A DNA stretch of 64,000 nucleotides, taken from Erwinia billingiae Eb661 (GTDB lineage Bacteria; Pseudomonadota; Gammaproteobacteria; Enterobacterales; Enterobacteriaceae). The position numbers were made by a program, and so were the translations under genes. The notes under the pieces were generated by a model. The model ran no database searches and was not told where the DNA came from. It saw nothing but the letters and a program-made list of their open reading frames with translations. The first letter of the stretch is position 1; every line of letters starts with the position of its first letter. The DNA lies in the NCBI RefSeq assembly GCF_000196615.1, contig NC_014306.1, positions 2,976,001-3,040,000 of the forward strand, given 5' to 3'. Of this stretch, positions 1-8,935 are shown one piece after another.

Positions 1-302
1 TTAGCGCCCTGGTTCGTGCCCGGTTATTTTTGCTCGATGGCAACATTGCTGGCAAAGGAGAGTCGCTCTCCAAAGCCATCAACATTATTGAGAACGGCCT
101 TAAGCAGGGTCTGGATGAGAATAAAGGCGACGAGCTTGCTGATAATCTTGCCAGTCTTTACCGCTATATGGTCCACCGGCTGCTTAAAGCCAATCTGCAT
201 AATGACGCCGAAGCGATTCTGGAAGTCGAAACGTTGCTGCGCAACATTGCCGATGCCTGGAAAGAAGTTTCTGCAACTAACGCCCTTCAGGACGCCGTTT
301 AA
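1..302 (+). CDS. fliS: FliS, flagellin export chaperone (5' end missing)
   Basis: FliS binds newly made flagellin in the cytoplasm and keeps it unpolymerised until export. The reading frame is open from base 3 to the TAA at 300-302, giving 99 residues. Families are usually about 136 residues, so roughly the first 37 lie outside the window. Visible hallmarks are SALVRARLFL, LSKAINIIENGL, LYRYMVHRLLKANL and a C-terminal NIADAWKEV. fliT begins at the next base, the standard fliDST arrangement; fliD is presumably just upstream, outside the window. The TTG at 30 is inside the gene and is not the true start. Confidence 0.95.
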   Translation, partial: SALVRARLFLLDGNIAGKGESLSKAINIIENGLKQGLDENKGDELADNLASLYRYMVHRLLKANLHNDAEAILEVETLLRNIADAWKEVSATNALQDAV

Positions 303-671
303 ATGAATATTGCTCCGCAGCTGCTCACGATTTACCAACAGTTATTAGTCCTCAGCCAGTCTATGTTGCGTCTGGCAAGCGAAGGTAAATGGGATGAACT
401 CATTGAAATGGAAGTCGATTACGTCGGTGCGGTAGAAATACTGGCGGAGAGCACCAAGCTTTCCCCTGTTCCGGATCAGACACAGGATCAGTTGCGTCCT
501 GTGCTGCGCCATATTCTTAACAACGAAGCCGAAGTGAAAAGCCTTTTGCAGTCGCGGATGAGCGAGCTCTCCTCGCTGATTGGCCAGGCAACCCGGCAGA
601 AATCCGTGAATAAAGCCTATAGCGGAATGCAAGGTGTTGTGCTGTTCCCGCAGGGATCACAAGGCGCATAA
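303..671 (+). CDS. fliT: FliT, flagellar chaperone and FlhDC regulator
   Basis: This 122-residue all-helical protein matches FliT in length and position. In enterobacteria FliT is the chaperone of the filament cap FliD and, when free, binds FlhDC and dampens class II flagellar transcription. The ATG follows the fliS stop codon directly, so the two are translationally coupled. The start MNIAPQLLTIYQQLLVLSQ and the predicted antiparallel helices fit the family; it has few sequence motifs, so synteny carries much of the call. Confidence 0.9.
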   Translation: MNIAPQLLTIYQQLLVLSQSMLRLASEGKWDELIEMEVDYVGAVEILAESTKLSPVPDQTQDQLRPVLRHILNNEAEVKSLLQSRMSELSSLIGQATRQKSVNKAYSGMQGVVLFPQGSQGA

Positions 672-807
672 AAAGACCTTTTTCAGTATGAATTCAACTC
701 ACACCAGCCGGCGGGCAGAACGCTAAACTTTTTTAGCTTCTGACCCGCGCTTTTCTCTCCGCCTGCTCCATACTTCAGATCCCAGCCTGAACACCCGGAG
801 CAAGGAC

Positions 808-2289
808 ATGCCTAATTCGACCCTGTTGCAATTCTTCCATTGGTACTATCCCGACGGCAGTAAACTCTGGCCCGAAGCCGCCGAACGAGCGGAAAAACTG
901 GCTGAAATCGGCATCACCGACGTCTGGTTGCCGCCTGCCTATAAAGGCGAATCCGGCGGCTATTCCGTCGGCTATGACAGTTACGATCTGTTTGATTTGG
1001 GCGAGTTCGATCAGAAAGGCTCGCGTGCCACCAAGTATGGCGACAAAGAACAGCTGAAAGCCGCGGTGGACGCCCTTCGCGCGCACCAGGTTGGTGTGAT
1101 CATGGATGTGGTGCTCAACCATAAAATGGGGGCAGATGAAAAGGAACGTATTCAGGTTAACCGCACCAACCCCGACAACCGCGATGAGATCGACCCTGTA
1201 GCCTTCGAAGCCGATGCCTGGACCAAATTCACCTTCCCGGTCCGTGCGGGCCAGTATTCAAAATTTGTCTGGGATTATAAGTGCTTCAACGGCGTTGATT
1301 ACATCGAAAACCCTGACGAAAACGGCGTATTCAAAATCGTTAATGATTACACCGGCGAAGGCTGGAACGATCAGGTCGATGATGAACTGGGCAACTTCGA
1401 TTATCTGATGGGTGCCAACATCGACTTCCGCAATCATGCCGTCACGGAAGAGTTGAAGTACTGGGCGCGCTGGATGCTGGAACAACTGCCCTGCACCGGC
1501 TTCCGGCTGGATGCGGTTAAACATATTCCCGCCTGGTTCTATAAAGAGTGGATTGAGCACGTTCAGGAAGTCGCCGAACAACCGCTGTTTATTGTTGCTG
1601 AATACTGGTCGCACGAAGTGGATAAGCTGCAGCAGTACATCCATCAGGTCGAGGGCAAAACCATGCTGTTCGACGCCCCGCTGCAGATGAAATTCCACAA
1701 TGCCTCCCGCGAAGGTGCCAGCTACGACCTTAGCCAGATTTTTAATGACACCCTGGTTGAGAAAGATCACTGGCATGCGGTGACCATCGTCGCCAACCAC
1801 GACACGCAACCGCTGCAGTCGCTGGAAGCGCCGGTCGAACCCTGGTTCAAACCGCTGGCCTACGCGCTGATCCTGCTGCGGGAACAGGGTGTGCCGGTGG
1901 TGTTCTATCCGGATCTGTTCGGTGCCAGCTATGAAGATGAAGGTGGCGACGGCGAAAATCACCACATCGATATGCCGGTGATCCCGGAGCTGGAAGCCTT
2001 GATCCGCGCCCGTCAGCTGTATGCGCACGGCGTACAGACCGAGTGGTTCAATCATCCCAACTGTGTGGCGTTCGCGCGCAGCGGAACGGAAGAACAGCCG
2101 GGCTGTGTGGTGATCCTGTCCAATGGTGACGCGGGAGAAAAGACGTTGCCAATGGGTGAGGCGCTGGCAGGGAAAAGCTGGCGGGATTATCTTGGCCATC
2201 AGACAGAGACCATTACCGCTGACGATAAGGGGAATACGGTGTTCCGCTGTAATCCAGGCAGCGTCAGCGTGTGGGTGCTGACGGAATAG
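808..2289 (+). CDS. amyA: Cytoplasmic alpha-amylase AmyA
   Basis: A GH13 alpha-amylase of 493 residues, close to the 495 of E. coli AmyA, that cleaves internal alpha-1,4 glucan bonds. No signal peptide is visible: the start [17 protein letters not shown] goes straight into the first barrel strand, consistent with the cytoplasmic enzyme. The catalytic trio is present: Asp235 in GFRLDAVKH, Glu265 in FIVAEYW and Asp332 in VANHDTQP, with DVVLNHKMG as conserved region I. It sits alone between fliT and convergent yedD, the same neighbourhood as in E. coli, and ends at a strong hairpin terminator. Confidence 0.97.
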   Translation: MPNSTLLQFFHWYYPDGSKLWPEAAERAEKLAEIGITDVWLPPAYKGESGGYSVGYDSYDLFDLGEFDQKGSRATKYGDKEQLKAAVDALRAHQVGVIMDVVLNHKMGADEKERIQVNRTNPDNRDEIDPVAFEADAWTKFTFPVRAGQYSKFVWDYKCFNGVDYIENPDENGVFKIVNDYTGEGWNDQVDDELGNFDYLMGANIDFRNHAVTEELKYWARWMLEQLPCTGFRLDAVKHIPAWFYKEWIEHVQEVAEQPLFIVAEYWSHEVDKLQQYIHQVEGKTMLFDAPLQMKFHNASREGASYDLSQIFNDTLVEKDHWHAVTIVANHDTQPLQSLEAPVEPWFKPLAYALILLREQGVPVVFYPDLFGASYEDEGGDGENHHIDMPVIPELEALIRARQLYAHGVQTEWFNHPNCVAFARSGTEEQPGCVVILSNGDAGEKTLPMGEALAGKSWRDYLGHQTETITADDKGNTVFRCNPGSVSVWVLTE

Positions 2290-2361
2290 CGCCCGGACTA
2301 ACGGGTAATGATTGGGCAACCCGAAGGGATTTGCTCGATTCGGCAGTTTCTAAATAACAAC

Positions 2362-2394
2362 AGGCCGTCTGGGATCCTCAGACGGCCTGTTTTG
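2362..2394 (+). terminator. Rho-independent terminator after amyA
   Basis: GGCCGTCTG and CAGACGGCC form a 9-bp stem followed by TGTTTT. It lies just beyond amyA and just before the end of convergent yedD, so it may serve both directions. Confidence 0.8.
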
Positions 2395-2395
2395 C

Positions 2396-2881
2396 TTAAG
2401 ACTTGGCGTTTTTGAACGACGCTTTGTGGTGCTTTTTAGCACCGGATTCGGCAGATTTGGCTTTGGTGGCAGTAGCAACCGCATCGTTTTCATGGGCCAG
2501 CGCCTGCTGACACTCTGCCGTTGGCTGATTGACGCGCTGCAGAACCAGCTTGTCGTAGTGCAACTCGGTGCCTTCCAGCGCCAGCGGCATCACCCGGACG
2601 TCTTTATTGACGTTAACCCAGTCGCCTTTAAACAGCGTGATCTTGCCTGGCTTAGCAATCACCCGCTGCCACTGACGGCAATCCAGCGTGTCGCCTTGCG
2701 CAGTAATAATCAGGCTGGCAATCGCCTCCTTACTGACCAGACCTTTCTGTGGTCCCATACTCTGCCAGTTTCCGACCAGGTTCGCCGGCGGTGGGGTTTT
2801 TACTGCACCCTGATAATTGGGTATATCTGCACAGCCAGCCAGCGTGAAGGCGGCTAAGGTCGTAATCATCCACTTTTTCAT
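2396..2881 (-). CDS. yedD: Lipoprotein YedD
   Basis: A 161-residue predicted outer-membrane lipoprotein. The start at 2881 is preferred over an upstream TTG at 2893 because GGAA sits 6-9 bases before it and it opens a clean signal peptide (MKKWMITTLAAFTLAGC) with lipobox LAGC and Cys17 as the lipidation site. The tail is rich in Lys and Ala. Position beside amyA matches E. coli yedD. The biochemical role of the family is not established. Confidence 0.88.
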   Translation of the reverse strand: MKKWMITTLAAFTLAGCADIPNYQGAVKTPPPANLVGNWQSMGPQKGLVSKEAIASLIITAQGDTLDCRQWQRVIAKPGKITLFKGDWVNVNKDVRVMPLALEGTELHYDKLVLQRVNQPTAECQQALAHENDAVATATKAKSAESGAKKHHKASFKNAKS

Positions 2882-3043
2882 ATTCAGTTCCAAATTCTGC
2901 AGTCAGGCGCTACGTTATAATTTCTCCTTATTTACCGCAACAATTACCGCAACAATTCCCGCAGGCACTGACGTTACCATCGCCATTTCACCTCAGCCCG
3001 CAGCCGTGTAAACTAGCGCCCATTACTGACCGCAGGATTTTTT

Positions 3044-3367
3044 ATGAAAAGCATTGAAGAGTATTACGCCATCGCGCGCGTTCTTTTTCTTGAAGCACAC
3101 CCGGAAATCAAAACCGGCATTGCTCAACTCACCGACGCCGATGCGGCCAAACTGGGCATGACTCTGTCCCAGTTACAGGATATGCAAACCGACCGTGCCT
3201 ATGCCGCGTTCACCCGTGAGAAAAAGCTCGACGGCATGCTGTTCGCCATTCAGCTAGCCGAACCGGATAAAGCGGTCGCAGCTGAGGCCATTGAAGCTTA
3301 CCTGCGTCAGCATGCCACCGCGCTCGGCATGACCTGGGAAGAATTCTGCATCAAGAACGAACTGTAA
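3044..3367 (+). CDS. Small DUF6388-like protein
   Basis: A 107-residue soluble, mostly helical protein with no signal peptide or membrane segment. The start MKSIEEYYAIARVLFLEAHPE and the ending TWEEFCIKNEL resemble a family I recall as DUF6388, but that assignment is from memory. It stands alone between divergent yedD and a diguanylate cyclase gene. A GC-rich hairpin (CACTGGCC / GGGCCAGTG, 3376-3400) follows but lacks a convincing U-run. Function unknown. Confidence 0.6.
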   Translation: MKSIEEYYAIARVLFLEAHPEIKTGIAQLTDADAAKLGMTLSQLQDMQTDRAYAAFTREKKLDGMLFAIQLAEPDKAVAAEAIEAYLRQHATALGMTWEEFCIKNEL

Positions 3368-3792
3368 TGCCCTTTCACTGGCCTGTAATCGGGCCAGTGA
3401 TTACGATGACCCGCATTTTACCCCCACAACTTTTTCTGCTTTTCAGCTGCTAAGAATGCTCCCAAATCGAAAAGGGCAGCAGATTATCGTTCGAAAATCA
3501 CAGGCTATTACGATATATATGCTAGCGATTGCCCTTAACCTGTCAGCTATGTTGTTCACGCCAGTTACGCCTGGTAGTGATTGAAATTAAACAGCCTTAG
3601 CGATATTCTGAGCGGCACACCAGCCGAATTAAGAACATTCTTAAACCATGACCTAACTGCGAGAGGCCAACCTTATACACTTTTCACCCTGAGAAATGTG
3701 TACCACGGAGCCGGCCGCAGTCGGACATGACACGGTAGTTACCGCGCAGACAGTCTTCGCCGGACTCCGGTAAGCACCTTGAGCCATAAAAA
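3368..3792 (+). other. Gene-free leader region upstream of the diguanylate cyclase
   Basis: No convincing ORF. It contains the hairpin at 3376-3400 and, at 3708-3773, a paired region in which GGAG-CCGGC can fold with GCCGG-A-CTCC around an inner CGGT-AGTT-ACCG hairpin. This is immediately upstream of the diguanylate cyclase start and is treated as a possible structured leader in the findings. Confidence 0.5.
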
Positions 3793-5187
3793 ATGCAAAT
3801 TAATAAATATAAGTTTGACCAGGTTATATTCTTATTTTTTCTCGCATTATGTTTAGCGACCCTGGGCCTGCATTGCCGTAGTTATCAGGCACTTTCCCTT
3901 TTCTGGCCGTGTAATGCCCTGTTATTAGGGGTGCTGATCCGTTTTCCTCGCTTCGATACCCTTTCCAGCCTGCCGGCGATGTATCTCGGCATGGTTGCCG
4001 CCGATATGCTTTACGGCACCCCGGTTATTGTTTCGCTGGGAATGGATGCCGCGAATATCGCCTTTGTGACGGTGGGCAAAGCGGTGCTGCTGTCACCCTA
4101 TCTGACGCGTCCCTATCCGCGACGACTGCAGGCCTTGATCCGCGTCTTCCCGGCTTCCATTATCGCCGCCGCGGTGTGTGCCGCCATTGGCTCCTTCGCC
4201 GGCCAGCGTTATTTTCATGATGATCTGATGCAAGGATGGATCTCGTGGTTCTGCGAACAGGTGTCCACGTCGATCCTGATCCTGCCATTGGTGATCACCT
4301 TCCCGCGCCGTGATGAGCTGGACCAGCTGTTCAATGAACTCCGCGAAAGCAATCTGATGCCGCTGGTGATGCTGCTGGTTTCCACCGTGTGCGGCATTTA
4401 TGTTGGCGGTGGCGGCAGCCTGATCTTCCCGCTGCCTGCGCTGATGTGGTGTGCGGTCAGCTATCCGATCTTCTTTACCTGCCTGCTCACGCTGTTAACC
4501 GGTATCACTGAAATCATCCTGGTGGCCAGTAAGGTGCTGACTATCCAGGGCTCCGATGATTTCTTCCGCATCGACAGCCTGGCTTCGGCCCGACTGGGCG
4601 TTGCCGCGATGACCATCAGTCCGTTGATTGTGGCATTGAGCACCACCGCCAATAAAAAGCTGGTGGCGCGCATTACCAAGCGGGCGGATTATGATTTCCT
4701 CACCGGCGCACTGACCCGCAGCGGCCTCTCCTCGCAGCTGAACGCGCTGATTGCCCGCAAGAATAAAACCAGCGGCTTCTACGGCGCGGTTTTCGTGGTG
4801 GATATCGATCGTTTCAAAAACATCAATGATACCTACGGGCACGCGGCCGGCGATCAGGTGCTGGCAAAGACGGTGGAGTGCATCCGCCAGTCGCTGCAAC
4901 AGACGGCAATCATCAGCAGGATGGGTGGCGAGGAGTTTTTGGTGTTGATAGAGGGGATTTCTCAGCCAAGAGCGTATCTGCTGGCCGATCGGCTGCGCCA
5001 AAGCATCGAGCGCAATACCATTATGCTCAACGAGCAGAACCTTAGCGTGACGGTGAGTATTGGCATCAGTACCTTGCACGTGATTGATGCGGGCAGTCTG
5101 GACGAGTCGATTAAAAATGCCGATGAGCAGCTGTACATTGCGAAAAGCAGCGGCAGAAATCGCGTCAGCCCGGAGTTCGTGCTGTAG
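3793..5187 (+). CDS. MASE1-type membrane diguanylate cyclase (GGEEF)
   Basis: A 464-residue inner-membrane enzyme predicted to make cyclic di-GMP from two GTP. Residues about 10-290 form a multi-span MASE1-like sensory domain (for example FLFFLALCLATLGL and LLVSTVCGIYVGGGG). Residues about 295-460 form a GGDEF domain with active-site GGEEF at 378-382, preceded by VVDIDRFKNINDTYGH, and with VSIGIS near the end. No RxxD inhibitory site is visible five residues before GGEEF, so product feedback through that site is not expected. It lies in the flagellar neighbourhood, where c-di-GMP control of motility is plausible but inferred. Confidence 0.9.
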   Translation: MQINKYKFDQVIFLFFLALCLATLGLHCRSYQALSLFWPCNALLLGVLIRFPRFDTLSSLPAMYLGMVAADMLYGTPVIVSLGMDAANIAFVTVGKAVLLSPYLTRPYPRRLQALIRVFPASIIAAAVCAAIGSFAGQRYFHDDLMQGWISWFCEQVSTSILILPLVITFPRRDELDQLFNELRESNLMPLVMLLVSTVCGIYVGGGGSLIFPLPALMWCAVSYPIFFTCLLTLLTGITEIILVASKVLTIQGSDDFFRIDSLASARLGVAAMTISPLIVALSTTANKKLVARITKRADYDFLTGALTRSGLSSQLNALIARKNKTSGFYGAVFVVDIDRFKNINDTYGHAAGDQVLAKTVECIRQSLQQTAIISRMGGEEFLVLIEGISQPRAYLLADRLRQSIERNTIMLNEQNLSVTVSIGISTLHVIDAGSLDESIKNADEQLYIAKSSGRNRVSPEFVL

Positions 5188-5199
5188 TCCCTGCCACAA

Positions 5200-5229
5200 A
5201 AACAAAACAACCCGCCGTGGCGGGTTGTG
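5200..5229 (-). terminator. Terminator between convergent genes
   Basis: ACAACCCGCC and GGCGGGTTGT form a 10-bp stem. On the minus strand it runs into TTTTGTTTTTG, so it best terminates the small gene ending at 5248; on the plus strand the tail is weaker. Confidence 0.65.
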
Positions 5230-5247
5230 TTCACTCAGTCTGAATTA

Positions 5248-5517
5248 TCAGGCTTCGTTGTCGATACGGTTCGCTTCAATTTCCATATCCTGAATGTTTT
5301 TATCTAACTCATCCAGTAGCTGACCCTGCTTGGTTAGCAGGTCGTTCACCCTTTCGGCGAATTCGGGATGTTTGTACTCACCCTGATCAAAAGCCAGCCA
5401 GTGAGCTGAAAGCGTTTCCACATTGGATTGGGCATAGTGGCGCATTTCTTTTAACTGAGAAGTCACATCGCGTACGTGTTCAGTCGGAGATTTACGTTCT
5501 TCGGTGTTATCACTCAT
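5248..5517 (-). CDS. Small acidic coiled hypothetical protein
   Basis: An 89-residue charged soluble protein I do not recognise. The start at 5517 (MSDNTEERKSP) is chosen over in-frame codons at 5550 and 5583 because AGAAGGA lies 7 bases upstream of it. The C-terminal half (LLTKQGQLLDELDKNIQDMEIE) looks like a coiled coil. It is convergent with the diguanylate cyclase and stands alone. Confidence 0.6.
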   Translation of the reverse strand: MSDNTEERKSPTEHVRDVTSQLKEMRHYAQSNVETLSAHWLAFDQGEYKHPEFAERVNDLLTKQGQLLDELDKNIQDMEIEANRIDNEA

Positions 5518-5614
5518 GCGTTTATCCTTCTGGGTTAAAAAATCACTCATCAATTCTGACCGCTGCGTTTCGCAGAAGTTCACAACAATTTTTTAACCAA
5601 CAAAGTAAATCACT

Positions 5615-5641
5615 GAAAAAGGCCGCCATTACTGGCGGCCG
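5615..5641 (-). terminator. Terminator of the lysis/tailspike operon
   Basis: On the minus strand GGCCGCC-AGTAAT-GGCGGCC is followed by TTTTTC, placed just after the stop of the tailspike-like gene. Confidence 0.85.
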
Positions 5642-5656
5642 CTGCTGTTTTACAGG

Positions 5657-7405
5657 TCAAAAATAGGCGATTTTGCGGTCCGTACCGTTGATGTTGACGG
5701 TGATATAGCCCGCTGCCGTGGTGGTGGTTGGCGCGGTGGCCGCCACGGTAGCCACCGTAAGTACCCCCTTCTCGTTCGCCCCAATTCCCGCCAGCCCGTT
5801 ATGCAGGCTCATCCTGGCGTTCGGTGAGGTGGTGCCGATGGTGGTGCTGTCGGTCACTTCGCTGAGATCCGGGGTAAACAGGTTACATTCGCCCGACTCA
5901 AAACGACTCGGCCCGGTCGATTTCAGGTTGAACATCATGTCGCCGCTGGCGGCTTTCAGCTTGACCCAGATTTCGGCGTAGGTCACACCGATGCGGTTCA
6001 GCTTCACGTCCAGCACCGCCGGGGAACCTTTATGCTGAATGTCAGCATAGATGGCGGTTGAACAACGCGAGATATTCAGCCAGGTCATACAGGAAGAGAG
6101 CGCCGTGACCGGGTTACCCGCCGTGCCCGTCAGGACATCGTTAGTGGCTTTACTGATCATCTCCACCACCCACTGCTGGTTATCCTTCGGCATATTGATT
6201 TTGCCCAACTTGTACCATTTGTCGCTGGTCGAGGTATTGGTCACCTTGAAGCCGGTGTACCAGCCGGCCTTCATCGACCCGGTCATGGTTGAGCCAAAAC
6301 TTTCATCGCGACGCCAGCCGTATTCATAGCCTGAAAGCCAGCGTGGAGACGTGGTATCCAGACTGACTTTACCGCCGGACTGCAGATTCAGCTGGCGGAT
6401 CTGCACGCGTCCATTGTTCATATTGAACGGATTGGCACAGTCTTCCAGATTCAGAGTATCAATCGTCCAGCCGCCATCACTCAGGTCGCCCGGGAAGCGC
6501 GTATGCTCAATCCACACGTTGCGCAAAATACCTTGCGTCACGCGCGGCATATACAGCGTCGCATCACCATAGCCGGTTTGGAAATTCGCGTTGGTTAACT
6601 CAATCGCCGTTGAGTGATCCCAGACACCGGCCGCGGTGTCTGACCAGCCAATATCAAACACCCGGCCATAGGTGGTTAAGGTATAGATCTGGTCAAACTT
6701 CGAATCCAGGGTATCCAACAGCTTGATGACCGTGCCGCCATTGTTTGACGCCCGGAAGCGATTAATCACCACTGACTCCCCCGCAACGATGGTATTTTCA
6801 AAAAACGGCTGCTGGTTGGTACACATCGCCGAGGTAATCGCCGCTTTATTGGTGGTGATATCCGCCGTGGCCTGGCCATTCCACGCGATGCCCTTGATGG
6901 CCACGCGCCGTGCCTGCACTTTGAATACCGGTGCGGTGGACTTGTTGGACACGATGGTGGTGCGTGGCATGGCACCATGGGGATTGTCATCGCCGTAGAT
7001 ATAAAAGAAGGCGGCGTCGGTCCCGGTATAATCGATGGGATTAATCAGGAACTTTCCGGCCGGGAAGCGCACACCGAGATCCTTGGCGTTGGTATTAAAG
7101 GTCTGCGCCCAGCTCATCATCAGTTTGAAGGCGCCACTGTCATCGGTCACGCCGTCACCCTTCCCGCCAAAGTGATAGATGTTGAGTTCATCCGGATCGT
7201 GAATGACGCGTTTCCAGTAAAAAGTGCTGCCGGCTGCCAGCGTGCCTGAATCATCCGCCGGCGGCGTTGCGCTGAGAAAACCAACAAAATCACCGCCGCC
7301 ACGGAATGTGGAATCCTTATCGTAATAACGGCGCAGAATAGCCAAATCGCCAGCTTTGGCAGGTGCAGTTGTTCTCAATTCAGCAAATGAGTTAACTTCA
7401 ATCAT
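5657..7405 (-). CDS. Tailspike / AmsF-like beta-helix protein
   Basis: A 582-residue protein with no signal peptide. Residues 1-70 (SFAELRTTAPAKAGDLAIL) resemble the N-terminal module seen before phage tailspikes and in the amylovoran protein AmsF. Residues 81-89 (GKGDGVTDD) are the usual entry to a right-handed parallel beta-helix of the pectate-lyase fold. The C-terminal third is Ser/Thr/Gly-rich beta structure. Such proteins often bind or cut polysaccharide, but no catalytic residues can be assigned by eye. It is the last gene of a lysis cassette, 122 bases after Rz1, with its own terminator. No other tail gene is present, which is odd for a phage. Confidence 0.75.
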   Translation of the reverse strand: MIEVNSFAELRTTAPAKAGDLAILRRYYDKDSTFRGGGDFVGFLSATPPADDSGTLAAGSTFYWKRVIHDPDELNIYHFGGKGDGVTDDSGAFKLMMSWAQTFNTNAKDLGVRFPAGKFLINPIDYTGTDAAFFYIYGDDNPHGAMPRTTIVSNKSTAPVFKVQARRVAIKGIAWNGQATADITTNKAAITSAMCTNQQPFFENTIVAGESVVINRFRASNNGGTVIKLLDTLDSKFDQIYTLTTYGRVFDIGWSDTAAGVWDHSTAIELTNANFQTGYGDATLYMPRVTQGILRNVWIEHTRFPGDLSDGGWTIDTLNLEDCANPFNMNNGRVQIRQLNLQSGGKVSLDTTSPRWLSGYEYGWRRDESFGSTMTGSMKAGWYTGFKVTNTSTSDKWYKLGKINMPKDNQQWVVEMISKATNDVLTGTAGNPVTALSSCMTWLNISRCSTAIYADIQHKGSPAVLDVKLNRIGVTYAEIWVKLKAASGDMMFNLKSTGPSRFESGECNLFTPDLSEVTDSTTIGTTSPNARMSLHNGLAGIGANEKGVLTVATVAATAPTTTTAAGYITVNINGTDRKIAYF

Positions 7406-7527
7406 AATAACCTCCGGGGCAATAAGCCGTAGCGAATCGCCTAAATGAAAAATTCATTAAAGGAAAAATAAAAGATAAGTCATAACTCCTGAGGGATAAA
7501 ATCACCCTTTCCCTGTGGGTGAATGGG

Positions 7528-7764
7528 TTAATCTTCCTTTTTAGTTGCGCAAACTTTATTCCAGGTATCGTTGTGGACGTTAATTTCCTTCACCGTCCTG
7601 ATATCAATGACCTGCCAGTCCTTACCGTAAGTACGGATGGGTGAAAATAACGTACAGGAGGAGTCCTGAATAAGCTGGGGACTATTGTGGGTTGTTCCAT
7701 GTTGAGTCGCGCAGCTTGTTACGAGCAGCGTCATCAGTAAGCACGTTATTACTGTCCTGAACAT
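7528..7764 (-). CDS. Rz1-like outer-membrane spanin
   Basis: A 78-residue lipoprotein in a different frame from Rz, starting inside it and overlapping its last 83 bases, the classic Rz/Rz1 arrangement. The start at 7764 follows AAGGAGG by 6 bases. Signal peptide MFRTVITCLLMTLLVTSCA has lipobox VTSC with Cys18. In phages the o-spanin pairs with Rz across the periplasm and fuses the inner and outer membranes at the end of lysis. Confidence 0.85.
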   Translation of the reverse strand: MFRTVITCLLMTLLVTSCATQHGTTHNSPQLIQDSSCTLFSPIRTYGKDWQVIDIRTVKEINVHNDTWNKVCATKKED

Positions 7765-7978
7765 TTTTAACCTCCTTAATATCCATAGCCTGTTTATTGG
7801 CGACGATAGCCACGCGATCGGCTTCCTGCTTTGCCGCCGTGACGTCAGAGGTAGCTTTTTGCTGCACCTTGCCGATTTTTTTGCCGCCAAACCAGCTGGC
7901 GATTAACGCGGCAAACACCACCCCGATTGCAGCCAGCCCATGCCAGCTGCCGGTAAAAAGCGCAAGAAGTGTGCTCAT
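7682..7978 (-). CDS. Rz-like inner-membrane spanin
   Basis: A 98-residue protein with one N-terminal membrane anchor (about residues 15-32, GLAAIGVVFAALIASWFGG) followed by a charged helical periplasmic stretch (KVQQKATSDVTAAKQEADR), the topology of an i-spanin. The ATG overlaps the holin stop by 4 bases, indicating translational coupling. Its partner Rz1 is encoded in another frame within its 3' end. Short for an Rz (lambda Rz is about 153 residues) but complete in layout. Confidence 0.85.
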   Translation of the reverse strand: MSTLLALFTGSWHGLAAIGVVFAALIASWFGGKKIGKVQQKATSDVTAAKQEADRVAIVANKQAMDIKEVKNVQDSNNVLTDDAARNKLRDSTWNNPQ

Positions 7979-8319
7979 GCTTTACCCTCCGTTGCCTGGC
8001 GCTGTATGGCTAAGGTTTTCTGCCGAACAAACTGGGCGATAACCGCCATCGCGACCATAAAAGAGGCGACAAATCCGAGATAATGCTGCGGCATAAAGGT
8101 CTTCACATCTTCCGGTAATGCGGTCCAGGCATTCATCGCGGAATCCGGGAATGACTGGGCCCAGGCGCCGATGGCGGAACCGGCTGACGCCAGCCAGACC
8201 GACCAGGTCTTAAACAGCAGTTTGGTATGGGAGACCAACTCGATTTTGCCGTGCTTGCTTACCCACCAGACCAGGAAAATCACCGCCAGCACAATCAGTA
8301 AAAACAGAATGAATTTCAT
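7975..8319 (-). CDS. Phage holin
   Basis: A 114-residue membrane protein with three likely spans: about residues 2-20 (FILFLLIVLAVIFLVWWV), 38-55 (TWSVWLASAGSAIGAW) and 81-100 (LGFVASFMVAMAVIAQFV), plus a basic tail (RQKTLAIQRQ). This matches phage holins that open the inner membrane for the endolysin. It overlaps the endolysin stop by 4 bases and the Rz start by 4 bases, giving a tightly coupled cassette. Confidence 0.82.
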   Translation of the reverse strand: MKFILFLLIVLAVIFLVWWVSKHGKIELVSHTKLLFKTWSVWLASAGSAIGAWAQSFPDSAMNAWTALPEDVKTFMPQHYLGFVASFMVAMAVIAQFVRQKTLAIQRQATEGKA

Positions 8320-8783
8320 ATAACCCCCTGATAAGCATCATACGTACCGCTGCGCATCACCTGCGCCAGTCGTTTTGCCCGCTGCGGCGTTTGCCGTGCC
8401 CACAAGCTGCTGAGCATGCCTTCCGCCGCGCCATCGAAATGACCGTTTGAGATCATCACCAGCGTATTTTTGAAGGCTGCCAGACCATCAACACCCAGCT
8501 GATAGGCCATGCTGTACAGCACATCGGCACGCGCTGGATTACATTGCTTCAATGCAGCGACAATAGAAGGACGCGTATTCATCAGCTGAATTTTGTCATC
8601 CAGCATTTTTTGCATCCAAATATCGCCCACCGTTTTTGGTACGGTAAATTGATAATTAACCAGCGAAGCGTCTTTGGGACCGATAACGATCCCACAGGCA
8701 ACGGTTGGATAACCTTCAGTGTCAATATAAGGCCGATCCTTATATCCTTCTTCATAGGTTAATATCTGTATTATCTTACTCAT
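8316..8783 (-). CDS. T4-type endolysin (GH24 muramidase)
   Basis: A 155-residue lysozyme that cuts the glycan strand of peptidoglycan. The catalytic triad spacing of T4 lysozyme is kept: Glu12, Asp21 and Thr27 (E-8-D-5-T) in EGYKDRPYIDTEGYPT. There is no signal peptide or signal-anchor, so it should need the adjacent holin to reach the wall. The start at 8783 is preferred over 8798 because AGGAGGTG lies just upstream. It is the first gene after the 152-base Q-to-lysis gap where a Q-dependent late promoter would be expected. Confidence 0.88.
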   Translation of the reverse strand: MSKIIQILTYEEGYKDRPYIDTEGYPTVACGIVIGPKDASLVNYQFTVPKTVGDIWMQKMLDDKIQLMNTRPSIVAALKQCNPARADVLYSMAYQLGVDGLAAFKNTLVMISNGHFDGAAEGMLSSLWARQTPQRAKRLAQVMRSGTYDAYQGVI

Positions 8784-8935
8784 TCCCCACCTCCTCATGC
8801 GAAAACAGGCACCAGCCTGAATTCATGTAACGTGAATTCCCCGGTATTGAAAGTGCTTCAAGGGTGAAGATTAAATTGCCTTTTTAACATCATGGATCGG
8901 TAATTGCGTACGCAACCACTTTTTCTGAAAATAAA

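Noticed and set aside
24..338. Minus-strand ORF opposite fliS
   Set aside because: Shadow of fliS/fliT; no ribosome-binding site and no family resemblance.
1258..2319. 353-codon minus-strand ORF opposite amyA
   Set aside because: Long only because of amyA codon bias; protein is His/Arg/Gln-rich noise and amyA is certain.
3368..3792. GEMM-type c-di-GMP riboswitch before the diguanylate cyclase
   Set aside because: Conserved GEMM core and tetraloop-receptor bases are not visible; only a generic structured leader is supported.
4495..5205. 236-codon minus-strand ORF opposite the diguanylate cyclase
   Set aside because: Shadow of a confident GGDEF gene; no initiation signal.
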